From contig NZ_AFNU02000008.1 in NCBI RefSeq assembly GCF_000215935.2, positions 62,001 to 126,000 of the forward strand: a DNA stretch of 64,000 bases. Reading direction: 5' to 3'. Position numbers and translations under genes: made by a program. The number at the start of each line of letters is the position of its first letter. Position 1 is the stretch's first letter. This document shows positions 55,564 to 63,393 of the stretch, one piece after another. The notes beneath the pieces are model-generated. The model did not search any database. It was not told the DNA's origin and worked only from the letters and a program-made list of their open reading frames with translations. The stretch comes from Haloplasma contractile SSD-17B (lineage in GTDB: Bacteria > Bacillota_I > Bacilli_A > Haloplasmatales > Haloplasmataceae).

Positions 55564-56280
55564 ATGAAATCATTAGGAAGGATTTGTTTTAATATGGTTC
55601 GGAATCAGGAAGAAGCGTTTCAAACGTTAATAATTAAAGCGAGAAAAGAACAATCTAAAAAAGATCGTCTATATGGGTTAGTTCTATTAAGTCCACTTCT
55701 GGTATTTGTTGCTTTCTTATATATAGACGAATCGATTCTTAGTGAATTAGGGATTATTTTATATACTATTATCTATTCAAGTACACTATTTGTTAATGTG
55801 TTTACAGTGTATGTGAGGTATCAAGGAACTTTACTTAATTTCAAAGAGAAAAGCAGGCAGCACTTTGCTATTAACAACATTAAGTATATCATTCAAAAAA
55901 ATAATCGAAATACAATCATAAATAACATATTGCCTAGGAAACAAAAACAGATTGACCAATTACTTAAACAAGCTTTATCAGTTTTGGAACATGAAGAGGC
56001 TACTGATATTCAGAAAAATAACCTTACAGAAATTAAGGAATTGGATAAAAAATTAGTACGTCAATTAATTACTGTTATGTGTTTATTTTTACTCTCTATA
56101 TGGCTAATATCTTTATTACAGACGGCTTTTAAGTCGACAAGTTACTTAGGTGCCAATGTTGAAGCGTTTATACTGGGTGGATTGACAATCGCTTTATTTT
56201 CTTTCTTCATTTTTTGGCTAATTCGAATTAGAACATCAAAGCGCTTTAAGCATGTTACAAGACACAATAATAACAATTAA
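55564..56280 (+). CDS. Two- to four-helix membrane protein of unknown function
   Basis: The frame gives 238 residues. Helices are at about 40-60 and 62-84, and again at 168-190 and 200-222, with a Lys/Asn-rich cytoplasmic helical stretch between (about 88-160). Starting at the ATG at 55594 instead would give AGGAAGG a 12-base spacing and a 228-residue product, which may be right since 55564 has no clear site. The layout resembles DUF4231/SLATT-like proteins loosely. No function is assigned. Confidence 0.55.
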   Translation: MKSLGRICFNMVRNQEEAFQTLIIKARKEQSKKDRLYGLVLLSPLLVFVAFLYIDESILSELGIILYTIIYSSTLFVNVFTVYVRYQGTLLNFKEKSRQHFAINNIKYIIQKNNRNTIINNILPRKQKQIDQLLKQALSVLEHEEATDIQKNNLTEIKELDKKLVRQLITVMCLFLLSIWLISLLQTAFKSTSYLGANVEAFILGGLTIALFSFFIFWLIRIRTSKRFKHVTRHNNNN

Positions 56281-56302
56281 ACGCTCATTAAGGAGTGTTT
56301 TT
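56279..56302 (+). terminator. Short terminator overlapping the stop region
   Basis: AAACGCTC pairs with GAGTGTTT (one G-U), then TTC, right after the stop codon. Confidence 0.5.
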
Positions 56303-56363
56303 CGGGTAGTAGTTAGCTAGACTTGTTTAGTTTTATTTTATTGTTGTATATTAAGTACACATA

Positions 56364-56398
56364 AATGAGCATCCACCATAATAGAGTGAATGCTCATT
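56364..56398 (-). terminator. Terminator of the RibD-like gene
   Basis: AATGAGCAT at 56364-56372 pairs with ATGCTCATT at 56390-56398. It lies directly downstream of the minus-strand gene; the T tail is weak. Confidence 0.55.
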
Positions 56399-56400
56399 AA

Positions 56401-57144
56401 CTAGTTATTATGCTTAACTCGATATTGTAACCAGATAAAGTCATTTTTTAGTGTTTTATTTGTGATTAATACTAAATCTGTTGGATGTTGATCGTCCTCT
56501 AAATCTAAGGACTCGAATAGAGTAGGTGTCTTAAATCCGCCTATAATCCTCGGATTGATAATTAGATTAATTTCATCAACCATGCCGTCCCTAAGTAAGG
56601 CTCCTGCTAGTTTACCACCTGAAGTATGGAGTAGTTCAGTAATACCACAGTGTTCTTTAAGTTTTTTAAAGGCTACTTTTAAGTCGACGCGTTCTTTACC
56701 TGCTATTAAATAAGGAACCTTGTTTTGCTGTAGGAAATATAAGTAGTCAGCAGGTACCTGTGACGTTACTAAGTGTAATCGTTGTTGGTTGTTTGGATCC
56801 TTTTTAAACGTTCTGATTCTGCCACGACCATCTACGATAATATTCCATCGATTCTTTTTCTTTATATTCTGTTCGTTAAAAAAATCTTTATAGAGTCTTG
56901 AAGCGTCTCCCTCGTAATGCGGGAGCGGTTTTAATGGTTCATCTTTTTTTATATAGGAATAGCTACCCAACATGTCAGCTTTAGGGTGATGAAGCATTCT
57001 GATTTTCTCTTCAATTTCAGTCCAGGGATGCTCTTCAAATTGTCTTGAATCTTCTAATTCATCAATTAGTGTTCGGTTAGGACCAAGGGCAATTCGCCCA
57101 TCTACAGAAGGTGATACTAATATAATAATCTTAGGTCTATCCAA
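56401..57144 (-). CDS. RibD C-terminal / dihydrofolate-reductase-like protein
   Basis: The 247-residue product starts at a TTG (57144) behind AAGGAGGT. It shows the RibD C-terminal reductase pattern: an early strand IIILVSPSVDGRIAL (substrate loop), IIVDGRGRIRTF, HTSGGKLAGALLRDGMVDEI (the conserved E/GG-x-L-x-L/D-E-I region) and LIINPRIIGG. The deaminase half of RibD is absent. Stand-alone members reduce various pyrimidine or pteridine-like substrates, and some are uncharacterised. A role in riboflavin synthesis is not supported by neighbours. Confidence 0.8.
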   Translation of the reverse strand: MDRPKIIILVSPSVDGRIALGPNRTLIDELEDSRQFEEHPWTEIEEKIRMLHHPKADMLGSYSYIKKDEPLKPLPHYEGDASRLYKDFFNEQNIKKKNRWNIIVDGRGRIRTFKKDPNNQQRLHLVTSQVPADYLYFLQQNKVPYLIAGKERVDLKVAFKKLKEHCGITELLHTSGGKLAGALLRDGMVDEINLIINPRIIGGFKTPTLFESLDLEDDQHPTDLVLITNKTLKNDFIWLQYRVKHNN

Positions 57145-57272
57145 TTGAATACCTCCTTATATATTTTGTATATGCTCTTGATTTAAATTTGTCCGCCTAT
57201 TACCAAAGGTTACTAATAGTTATAAGAATCAACATAGTGTACAGTAAATCACTTAAATGATGTAGATTTATT

Positions 57273-57281
57273 TGTTATAAT
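57273..57281 (+). promoter_or_regulatory. Extended -10 promoter of the DUF4250 gene
   Basis: TGTTATAAT at 57273-57281 matches TGnTATAAT. The start codon is 96 bases downstream, leaving an AT-rich leader. Confidence 0.5.
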
Positions 57282-57376
57282 AAGAATAGTTACAGTAGAA
57301 ACCATCAATATTGAAACAATGTTGAATAATTTACTAAAAAAACGTTCATTATGAATAAGTAAAGGAGGAATGATAA

Positions 57377-57574
57377 ATGATGGAACAAGATCCAATGAGA
57401 TTAAATCCTGTTATGTTGTTAAGTATTGTAAACATGAAACTTAGAGATGAATTTAAGCATCTAAACGAATATTGTGAGGATGCTAATCTATCACCGGAAG
57501 AAATAAAGGAAAAGCTTAAAACAACAGGTTATGAATACAATGAAGAAAAGAATCAATTTATTCGTAAATTATAA
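57377..57574 (+). CDS. DUF4250 small protein
   Basis: The 65-residue protein has the complete DUF4250 pattern: DPMRLNPVMLLSIVNMKLRD, an acidic helix LNEYCEDANLSPEEIKEKL and the end GYEYNEEKNQFI. AAGGAGG precedes the ATG; a second ATG three bases on is equally possible. It is a cytoplasmic helical protein of unknown role found in many Bacillota. It forms its own unit with promoter and terminator. Confidence 0.85.
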   Translation: MMEQDPMRLNPVMLLSIVNMKLRDEFKHLNEYCEDANLSPEEIKEKLKTTGYEYNEEKNQFIRKL

Positions 57575-57620
57575 GGAAATTAAACTAAACAACACTTTAT
57601 ATAACCGATATTTATGTTAA

Positions 57621-57647
57621 AGACCGCCTATTCAGGTGGTCTTTTTA
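57621..57647 (+). terminator. Terminator after the DUF4250 gene
   Basis: AGACCGCCT at 57621-57629 pairs with AGGTGGTCT at 57634-57642 (one G-U), followed by five Ts. It also sits at the 3' end of the convergent esterase gene. Confidence 0.8.
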
Positions 57648-57651
57648 CAGT

Positions 57652-59451
57652 TTACAACTTATGCATCCAGTCTGATAAATTCTGATACCAATTATCTGTA
57701 AGACCACTATGTCCAAGGCCTTCTGTTATATGGACCTGACAGTTTGGATTGATCGATTGTAGCTGATCAAAGAATGGTTTGACATCGCGAAATTTACAAT
57801 TTCGATCCTCAGTACCATGGAAAATAAGAATGGGAATATCGCTTAATGTGTGTATATGTTCTTCTTGATTGTAATCAATTCCACCGAAGTAGCGACCTAT
57901 ACTACAATGACCGGATATACTAATCAACCGATTATATAGAGAAGGAGCCTGATTATAAACATGATAGACACCATAACCGCCCATTGAAAATCCACAGAGT
58001 GTGATATCATCGATTTTGTATAGAGATGATATTTTCTTAGTAATTTCAATGACATCTAAATAGGATTCTTCTGTACAATAGAAGTGTGACGTCCCTCTTG
58101 CATAGGGTGCTAACACTATGTAGTGTTCTTCTTCTGCAAACCTTAATAACTGGGTTGCATTTTTTAATGATGTATCATCTGAACCACTTCCATGTAAGTA
58201 TACAATTAACTTAAGTTTTTCGTTATTTATATGTGTAGGGATATAGAGGGTATAAGGCTGTAATGTACGATCTAAATCACTCATAAATCCAAGACGATTT
58301 AATGAAGGGGTAAACAAGTGATATCCACTCTTAACACGTTCAAGTTTATTCTTAATATGAGTGATTTCATTATGAATGGGTTTAAATGATTCGTAATCTC
58401 TTAATGTCTTATACCGTTTAAAAATAGTCTGATGATACAATCTAAGTGAATAAATGCTTTCTTTCATAAAAGAAGTCGTACTTAAGTCATTTAACTCGTT
58501 AATCGTCTCTTTTAATTGAGTGAAGACACTGTTATTGTATTTAAATACAGAACAGGTTTCTGTTTGGTCGAAACCATCCTGGTCTGATACTGAAAGTGTA
58601 ATAGTATTCATACCTTCGATTAAAAATGATGGTTCAAGTTTAATTTCAAGTTGATTTAATCCTTTATTCAGTTCTGTTGTATAGGAAATCTTTTTATTTT
58701 GATCTGTGCTCACTGTCACGTGTAACTGTGTTTGTTTAGGGCTATTAAATGCAAACGTTAGAGGAAGTTCCTGGTCAATCGACACATGCTTTTTAAGTGA
58801 TACTGAGTATTCAATTTTACATCCACTTGTCGGTGTCTCAAACTGATACTGCTTAAAAGCTCGTAATGATTGTTCAGATTGAATTTTATTGTCATTTACG
58901 AACATATAGATGTTTTTTCCCTTAGGTACTGCTTCTACATAGCTAATATTAAATCCATATTCCTTATATAAGAATGGTTTTAAAGGTGTTATCTCGTGCC
59001 AAGGGATTTTAACCATAAAATAAATATGTTCATCTGTCACTTCATGTTTTACTTCGGTATCAAGTAGAGGCGTTCCTTTATGATCTACATTTTGATACCA
59101 GATAAAATGTTTCCTCCAGTTGTCAGCTAGGGGACTAATTCCAATCACGTGGAACTCATCAGTGGTCATATTTTCATTTGCCACCTCAGGATTGGCTAGT
59201 ACAAAATGAAATCCATCACCATTCTGATAGGCGCGGTCACGATTTTCTAGAGAGGACTGTTTAGAACTTAGAAAAATATATAGATGTTGTTCTGAGTAGC
59301 AGACAACTGTTTCAATCGAATTACTAGTCGTTTGGTCATCAATCGAAAATTCATGTAGTTTGCTTTTTTCAAACTGCTTGAATACTGTAGATAGATCTGC
59401 CTCTACACTGTGAGTAGTCGCATCGTTTAAATAATAAAATATATGACTCAT
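57652..59451 (-). CDS. Esterase with N-terminal CBM9/DOMON-like domain
   Basis: The 599-residue protein has no signal peptide. Residues 1-200 form a beta-rich domain like the carbohydrate-binding/DOMON fold (SKQSSLENRDRAYQNGDGFH, IPWHEITPLK). Residues 210-310 are a further beta domain, 310-385 helical. The C-terminal alpha/beta hydrolase (about 400-599) shows LIVYLHGSGSDD (oxyanion), the nucleophile Ser489 in GFSMGG, Asp549 in HGTEDRN and His581 in LGHSG, a complete triad of the LpqC/feruloyl-esterase-like group. It may remove acyl groups from polysaccharides. The missing secretion signal makes cytoplasmic action on imported glycans likely. Confidence 0.82.
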   Translation of the reverse strand: MSHIFYYLNDATTHSVEADLSTVFKQFEKSKLHEFSIDDQTTSNSIETVVCYSEQHLYIFLSSKQSSLENRDRAYQNGDGFHFVLANPEVANENMTTDEFHVIGISPLADNWRKHFIWYQNVDHKGTPLLDTEVKHEVTDEHIYFMVKIPWHEITPLKPFLYKEYGFNISYVEAVPKGKNIYMFVNDNKIQSEQSLRAFKQYQFETPTSGCKIEYSVSLKKHVSIDQELPLTFAFNSPKQTQLHVTVSTDQNKKISYTTELNKGLNQLEIKLEPSFLIEGMNTITLSVSDQDGFDQTETCSVFKYNNSVFTQLKETINELNDLSTTSFMKESIYSLRLYHQTIFKRYKTLRDYESFKPIHNEITHIKNKLERVKSGYHLFTPSLNRLGFMSDLDRTLQPYTLYIPTHINNEKLKLIVYLHGSGSDDTSLKNATQLLRFAEEEHYIVLAPYARGTSHFYCTEESYLDVIEITKKISSLYKIDDITLCGFSMGGYGVYHVYNQAPSLYNRLISISGHCSIGRYFGGIDYNQEEHIHTLSDIPILIFHGTEDRNCKFRDVKPFFDQLQSINPNCQVHITEGLGHSGLTDNWYQNLSDWMHKL

Positions 59452-59539
59452 AATGATCCCACCTTAATCTATTATTACTGTCATTATATAATAGATAGGA
59501 TAGATTATATACCTTTTTTTGGAAATTATCATTAACTAT

Positions 59540-59569
59540 AAAAAAAATAGAGTGCAACATGCACTCTAT
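59540..59569 (-). terminator. Terminator of the minus-strand acetyltransferase gene
   Basis: ATAGAGTGCA and TGCACTCTAT (59547-59569) form a perfect stem with a three-base loop. Read on the minus strand it is followed by seven or more Ts. Confidence 0.85.
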
Positions 59570-59663
59570 CCATTTGGGTTATCATTATATTAGTTAATTC
59601 ATGCCACGTATATGGGTATCTAATACCTCTATGACGATCATAAATCTATATAGCTATTAATAC

Positions 59664-60113
59664 TTATAATACCCACTCATAAATGCATTTTTGTTTTTCG
59701 CCTTGCTGATACATATCATTATGTGGAGGTAAATCTATAATTTCTTTAAGTACTAAGCCTAATTTCTCACACGTTCGCTTAGATGGATCATTATCCGGAT
59801 TACAGGTTATATAGAGTTTGTCCATATCATGCGCTTCTGCGACTTGTTTAATTAGGTTACATGCCTTTACTGAATAACTATTTCCTCTATATGGCTCTAA
59901 AACTGTATATCCAATGTGACCTCCGTAATAGAGTCCCTCACAGTAACCGATGCGAATATCAATGAAGCCAACCTTAGTCGATGTACCATGTAGGACCATA
60001 TCATATTTATATGCAGGGACAAATCCCTTTTCTTCATCGGCAGGTACTTTTTCCTCAATTTTAAGATCGATTTCTTGTCCTTTTATAAGATTAAACCCTT
60101 TAAACTCAAACAT
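59664..60113 (-). CDS. GNAT-family N-acetyltransferase
   Basis: The 149-residue product is a RimJ/RimL-like GNAT: VGFIDIRIGYCEGLYYGGHI followed by GYTVLEPYRGNSYSVKACNL (acetyl-CoA binding, R-G-N-S-Y-S) and ITCNPDNDPSKRTCEKLGL (the conserved NPxNxxS-x-x-x-x-E-K-L-G helix). A substrate cannot be named. AGGGGGT lies before the ATG on the minus strand. It ends with its own terminator 95 bases beyond the stop. Confidence 0.85.
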   Translation of the reverse strand: MFEFKGFNLIKGQEIDLKIEEKVPADEEKGFVPAYKYDMVLHGTSTKVGFIDIRIGYCEGLYYGGHIGYTVLEPYRGNSYSVKACNLIKQVAEAHDMDKLYITCNPDNDPSKRTCEKLGLVLKEIIDLPPHNDMYQQGEKQKCIYEWVL

Positions 60114-60175
60114 ACAACGAACCCCCTGTATAAAATATTAATCACTATACTATCAGAATAGGAAACATATAGCAA

Positions 60176-60226
60176 TATAAAAAATAAAAAGACCTCGCTA
60201 CTGAGGGTAACTTAAGTAGCAAGGTC
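60176..60226 (-). terminator. Terminator of the copy B mini-gene
   Basis: GACCTCGCTACT at 60191-60202 pairs with AGTAGCAAGGTC at 60215-60226 (one mismatch or G-U). On the minus strand a long T-rich tail follows. Confidence 0.8.
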
Positions 60227-60258
60227 TAAGAAGAAAAACTTGATTGTGGTTTAACTAA

Positions 60259-60291
60259 CTAAGTAGTCAACCACCCTTTTAAAATAGTCAA
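60259..60291 (-). CDS. Candidate 10-residue peptide ORF, copy B
   Basis: On the minus strand AAAGGAG (60301-60307) is followed after 9 bases by a TTG start at 60291 and ten codons giving MTILKGWLTT, then TAG. The layout and the motif M-x-x-L-x-G-W-[FL]-T match copy A at 24252-24284, 36 kb away. Here the promoter-like sequence and the terminator are stronger, which argues for a real short transcript. Function is unknown. Confidence 0.45.
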   Translation of the reverse strand: MTILKGWLTT

Positions 60292-60436
60292 CGTAACCAA
60301 CTCCTTTCGTTCTTTGATACTACTATTATAGTACATAATAGTTGCTAAGATAAGGGAAAGAATGGTTAAAACTATTTTTTCATTCTATAAGATCTCTACA
60401 TAACAAAGTGCCAGTTAGGAAAAAAGGTCGTATTGG

Positions 60437-60565
60437 TTAATCTTTTAATTTTTGATCTAACTTGTTTTCATAAGCAATTAAAATAACCTTATCATTTAAC
60501 TCTTTTTCCAACTCGCGTATCTTTTCAATCTCTTCTGGATTTAAATTTGAAAATTCTTTTTTCAA
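60437..60565 (-). CDS. 42-residue small protein
   Basis: A TTG start at 60565 lies 8 bases after AGGAGGTG, and the 42 codons give a helical acidic/basic peptide with LNPEEIEKIRELEKELNDKV followed by ILIAYENK. The heptad-like spacing suggests a coiled coil or amphipathic helix. Small proteins of this look occur in Bacillota, but I cannot name a family. The strong ribosome binding site and charged, protein-like composition support a real gene. Confidence 0.6.
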   Translation of the reverse strand: MKKEFSNLNPEEIEKIRELEKELNDKVILIAYENKLDQKLKD

Positions 60566-61037
60566 AAAACCATCACCTCCTGTTTGTAGTTTTCCCTGTA
60601 GGAACTGATTTATTTAGAAAGAATATATTGATTTAAAGAAATCGAGTAGTTTATATTTGTTTTGTACATCTTTATTTTATAACTGCTACTTTAAAAACAA
60701 GCGTTAGTGGTAAAATAAGAATGAGAAAGCCTCCGAAAATACGTAGTGCACCCAATTCATTGGACCAAAAACCAATAATAAAGGTGCACTTTTTATGATT
60801 GCTATGTTAGTGAATCCTGTTACAAGATTTTTGTATAAATGGTTCAATACATATTAAATACTAAACGAACACTCTATTGCTATAGGTCGTCATCTACGTG
60901 ATTAAATTAAATTATAAAGCCTTGAAAAACACTATTACCAGGGTGTTTTCTATAAGGAACATAATTTATAATTATAAACTAAAAAAACAGTGTCAGATAG
61001 GACTTATAACTATAAATACCGCATTTTTAAAAGGTAG
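60566..61037. other. Intergenic stretch with an orphan terminator-like hairpin
   Basis: Nothing coding is convincing. A stem-loop at 60745-60795 has AGTGCACC/GGTGCACT arms, an inner ATTGG/CCAAT pair and a T run on the plus strand. A 60-codon plus-strand frame at 60898-61080 lacks a ribosome binding site and runs through the hairpin at 61038. Confidence 0.45.
60745..60795 (+). terminator. Orphan plus-strand terminator-like hairpin
   Basis: AGTGCACC at 60745-60752 pairs with GGTGCACT at 60783-60790, followed by five Ts. No plus-strand gene lies within several hundred bases upstream, so it may end a small RNA or be a relic. Confidence 0.45.
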
Positions 61038-61089
61038 AAGGCTCTGTTGTGATGAATTTAATAACTACACAGTCCGCTAACAGAGCCTT
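61038..61089 (-). terminator. Hairpin at the end of the minus-strand operon
   Basis: AAGGCTCTGTT at 61038-61048 and AACAGAGCCTT at 61079-61089 form a perfect 11-bp stem with a 30-base loop, 21 bases past the stop of the last gene in the operon. Confidence 0.6.
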
Positions 61090-61109
61090 TATTATATATT
61101 ATAATCCAT

Positions 61110-61952
61110 TTATTTTTCGATATAAATGCGGTCAAGGTCAATATAATTGTTATATTCTAATTTGAAAAGGCGTGTAAAGATATCATAAAAGAATGCCTGT
61201 TTATAACCAGGGTTATCACAATAAGTATCAAATTCTTCATAAATACGGTCAATAATCGAGTAAACACCTTTTAAACGACTGCGTACAATTAGTTCCTTGT
61301 TGAAGTCATCCAAACTAGATATAGTAGGATTTAATTCAACTATTTCCTCAATTTCTTTAATCATATCTTTATTATGGTAATCGATTTCAAGTTCGTATCG
61401 ATGATAAGTACCGGATCCATACAGTTGCATTAAAAGTTTAAAGAAGAGTCGGTCAATGGTATAACTATAGGAAGTTTCCGTGTATTTAAGTTTGTTAAAT
61501 AGGTTTACTTTTTGTTCATTTATGTAGATTCCTTTAGAAATCAGGTTATAAAAATACTTTTCAAAATCATCTTTCGCCTGTCTATAACCAGATAAATACA
61601 TACGAAATTCTTGCGTAAGAATCAAATCACCATTAATAATGTATGATTCATCATTTTGTAACGCATCTGAAAATTGCTTTAATGCCTTTTTAATCCCCAC
61701 ATCTAACACCTCATTATAGAGTGTGAGGTTCCCTCTTTGAATCTTAGTTCCTTGATCAATATAAAAATCTGTTAACTCAAATTTATCCGTATTGACCAAG
61801 TTTAAAAGACTATAAAAGTTACTAAAATATTCTTTCTGAAGGTAGAGTTCACCAAATGTATCATATACATAGAATTGATTATCTTTATATACACATGCAA
61901 TTGCATCATCTAATTCTCCCTTTTCAACAGCGATCACTCTTAATCTATTCAT
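61110..61952 (-). CDS. Unknown protein, short paralog of the upstream operon gene
   Basis: The 280-residue cytoplasmic protein has no family I recognise. Its start (VIAVEKGELDDAIACVYKDN, then YVYDTFGELY and DFYIDQGTKI) matches the second half of the preceding gene product (VIAIQTPY..., YLYTLLGELI, DFTIPYGSKI). The ends also match (DFNKELIVRSRLKGVYSIID versus DLDKEIIIGIKIEGSKYVQD). It is therefore a domain duplication within the operon. The gene overlaps the upstream one by eight bases. Confidence 0.6.
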   Translation of the reverse strand: MNRLRVIAVEKGELDDAIACVYKDNQFYVYDTFGELYLQKEYFSNFYSLLNLVNTDKFELTDFYIDQGTKIQRGNLTLYNEVLDVGIKKALKQFSDALQNDESYIINGDLILTQEFRMYLSGYRQAKDDFEKYFYNLISKGIYINEQKVNLFNKLKYTETSYSYTIDRLFFKLLMQLYGSGTYHRYELEIDYHNKDMIKEIEEIVELNPTISSLDDFNKELIVRSRLKGVYSIIDRIYEEFDTYCDNPGYKQAFFYDIFTRLFKLEYNNYIDLDRIYIEK

Positions 61953-63393
61953 CGTATCTCTCCTCGAACTCTGAATCTAAGGATAATAGTCCATATGTTT
62001 CTAGGTTTAATAACCGCCTAAAGAAGTAATTGATATCAATATAACGTGTTGCTTCATGGGCATGAAAGTAGTATTCATCTACATAATCTTGAACATATTT
62101 ACTTCCCTCAATCTTAATACCAATAATAATTTCTTTATCAAGGTCCGATAACTTTTCAATCTTATCGTCTTTAATCGTGTTGTTCACTTCAGTTCTAAAG
62201 TTACCATTTTGTAAAGAAGTATTTAGCGCCTCGATCATTTCATGGTTTCCTAAGTTAGAGGTTCGGAGGAATTCATTGAATAATGTAATAGCCTTTTGAC
62301 TATTTCTTTGTTTTCGTTTGCATAATTTCTCAGAATTAAAGTATGGGAACTCATTCATTAACTCATTGTTAATTAGGTAGTTGAAATCATCATCATAGCT
62401 AATTTTAGAGCCATAAGGAATTGTGAAATCTGCCCATTGGTATTCACCCTGTTCAATTGACTCCTTAATAAGACACTTACATTCACTATAACTTCCGATT
62501 TCAATGAGCTCACCTAACAGGGTATATAAATAAATATCACCATCATTGTGTATACAGGCATTTAAGTAGTGTTCACCCTCACGGTGGCTTGGTATATACG
62601 GAGTTTGAATTGCAATCACGTGGAGTTCATCTAAATCTAATTTTGTCGCAAGATTCTGATAGGAAATTTTACGTAAAACTTCACGATCTGATAAACCCTG
62701 TTTTTCTAATTGATTCATAACGGAGTCATACACGGCTTTTGTAGCACACGTTATCTGTTCGATGTGTTCTAACGATATACGTCCATTAAGGTAAATGTTT
62801 GGCAAATTAAATATATTATATTTCCCAAAATAAAGGGCGTCATTCGTTGACTTTTGCGACATCAAACCTAATAAATATTGTTTTAAATCATCTAAGGTCA
62901 TGATATAGTCCTTAACTTCTCGATCAGTAAACAAGTGATGTGATTTCGTTGAGTAAATATGTTCTTCACTAAGTATTTCGTTACTAAATTTTATTTCACA
63001 TAATCCATATAACCAACATCCATTGCTAAACCAGCAGGATACATAATCCTCTGGTTCAAAGGAAAAGTTTTCTTTATACCTCACCTTTGTGTGTCTTTTA
63101 TTATTGACTCGGTTATCGCTTCCTGACAACTTTATTTCAAATTCATTCTTGCTTAGTAGACGGTCGTCTAAGATAATTTGAATTAAATGACTAGGCGGGG
63201 TATTATGAATAATCTTAAAAATTTGATTCAATGTTTTTAACTTTTCAACAGTAGGTTTTTGATAATCAGGGTTATTTTCAAATTGATTAATGAACTTATA
63301 AAAATTTAATTTAAACCGATTTTCTTCCTTGGATTTTTTGAACGCATTAGGATCTAGTGTATATTCTATGAACTGTTTTAAATACTCTTTCAC
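61945..63393 (-). CDS. Unknown two-part protein with a C-terminal domain shared downstream
   Basis: The 482-residue protein starts with a GTG behind GAGGGGG. Residues 1-220 are specific to it (PPSHLIQIILDDRLLSKNEF, CWFSNGCWLYGLCEIKFSNE). Residues 225-482 are homologous to the whole of the next gene product. There is no signal peptide or membrane helix. The last and first codons of adjacent genes overlap by four bases upstream, so the three genes form a tight operon. Function is unknown. Confidence 0.6.
   Translation of the reverse strand: MKEYLKQFIEYTLDPNAFKKSKEENRFKLNFYKFINQFENNPDYQKPTVEKLKTLNQIFKIIHNTPPSHLIQIILDDRLLSKNEFEIKLSGSDNRVNNKRHTKVRYKENFSFEPEDYVSCWFSNGCWLYGLCEIKFSNEILSEEHIYSTKSHHLFTDREVKDYIMTLDDLKQYLLGLMSQKSTNDALYFGKYNIFNLPNIYLNGRISLEHIEQITCATKAVYDSVMNQLEKQGLSDREVLRKISYQNLATKLDLDELHVIAIQTPYIPSHREGEHYLNACIHNDGDIYLYTLLGELIEIGSYSECKCLIKESIEQGEYQWADFTIPYGSKISYDDDFNYLINNELMNEFPYFNSEKLCKRKQRNSQKAITLFNEFLRTSNLGNHEMIEALNTSLQNGNFRTEVNNTIKDDKIEKLSDLDKEIIIGIKIEGSKYVQDYVDEYYFHAHEATRYIDINYFFRRLLNLETYGLLSLDSEFEERYDE

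Larger units (their letters stand above)
60114..60436. other. Intergenic stretch holding the second mini-ORF locus
   Basis: On the minus strand it contains a TATAAT-type -10 near 60326-60331, a 10-codon ORF, a stem-loop with GTGGTT/AACCAC arms and a strong terminator, together a transcript of about 150 bases. Nothing else is seen. Confidence 0.5.

Noticed and set aside
60898-61080. 60-codon plus-strand frame
   Set aside because: It lacks a ribosome binding site and runs into the operon-end hairpin at 61038.
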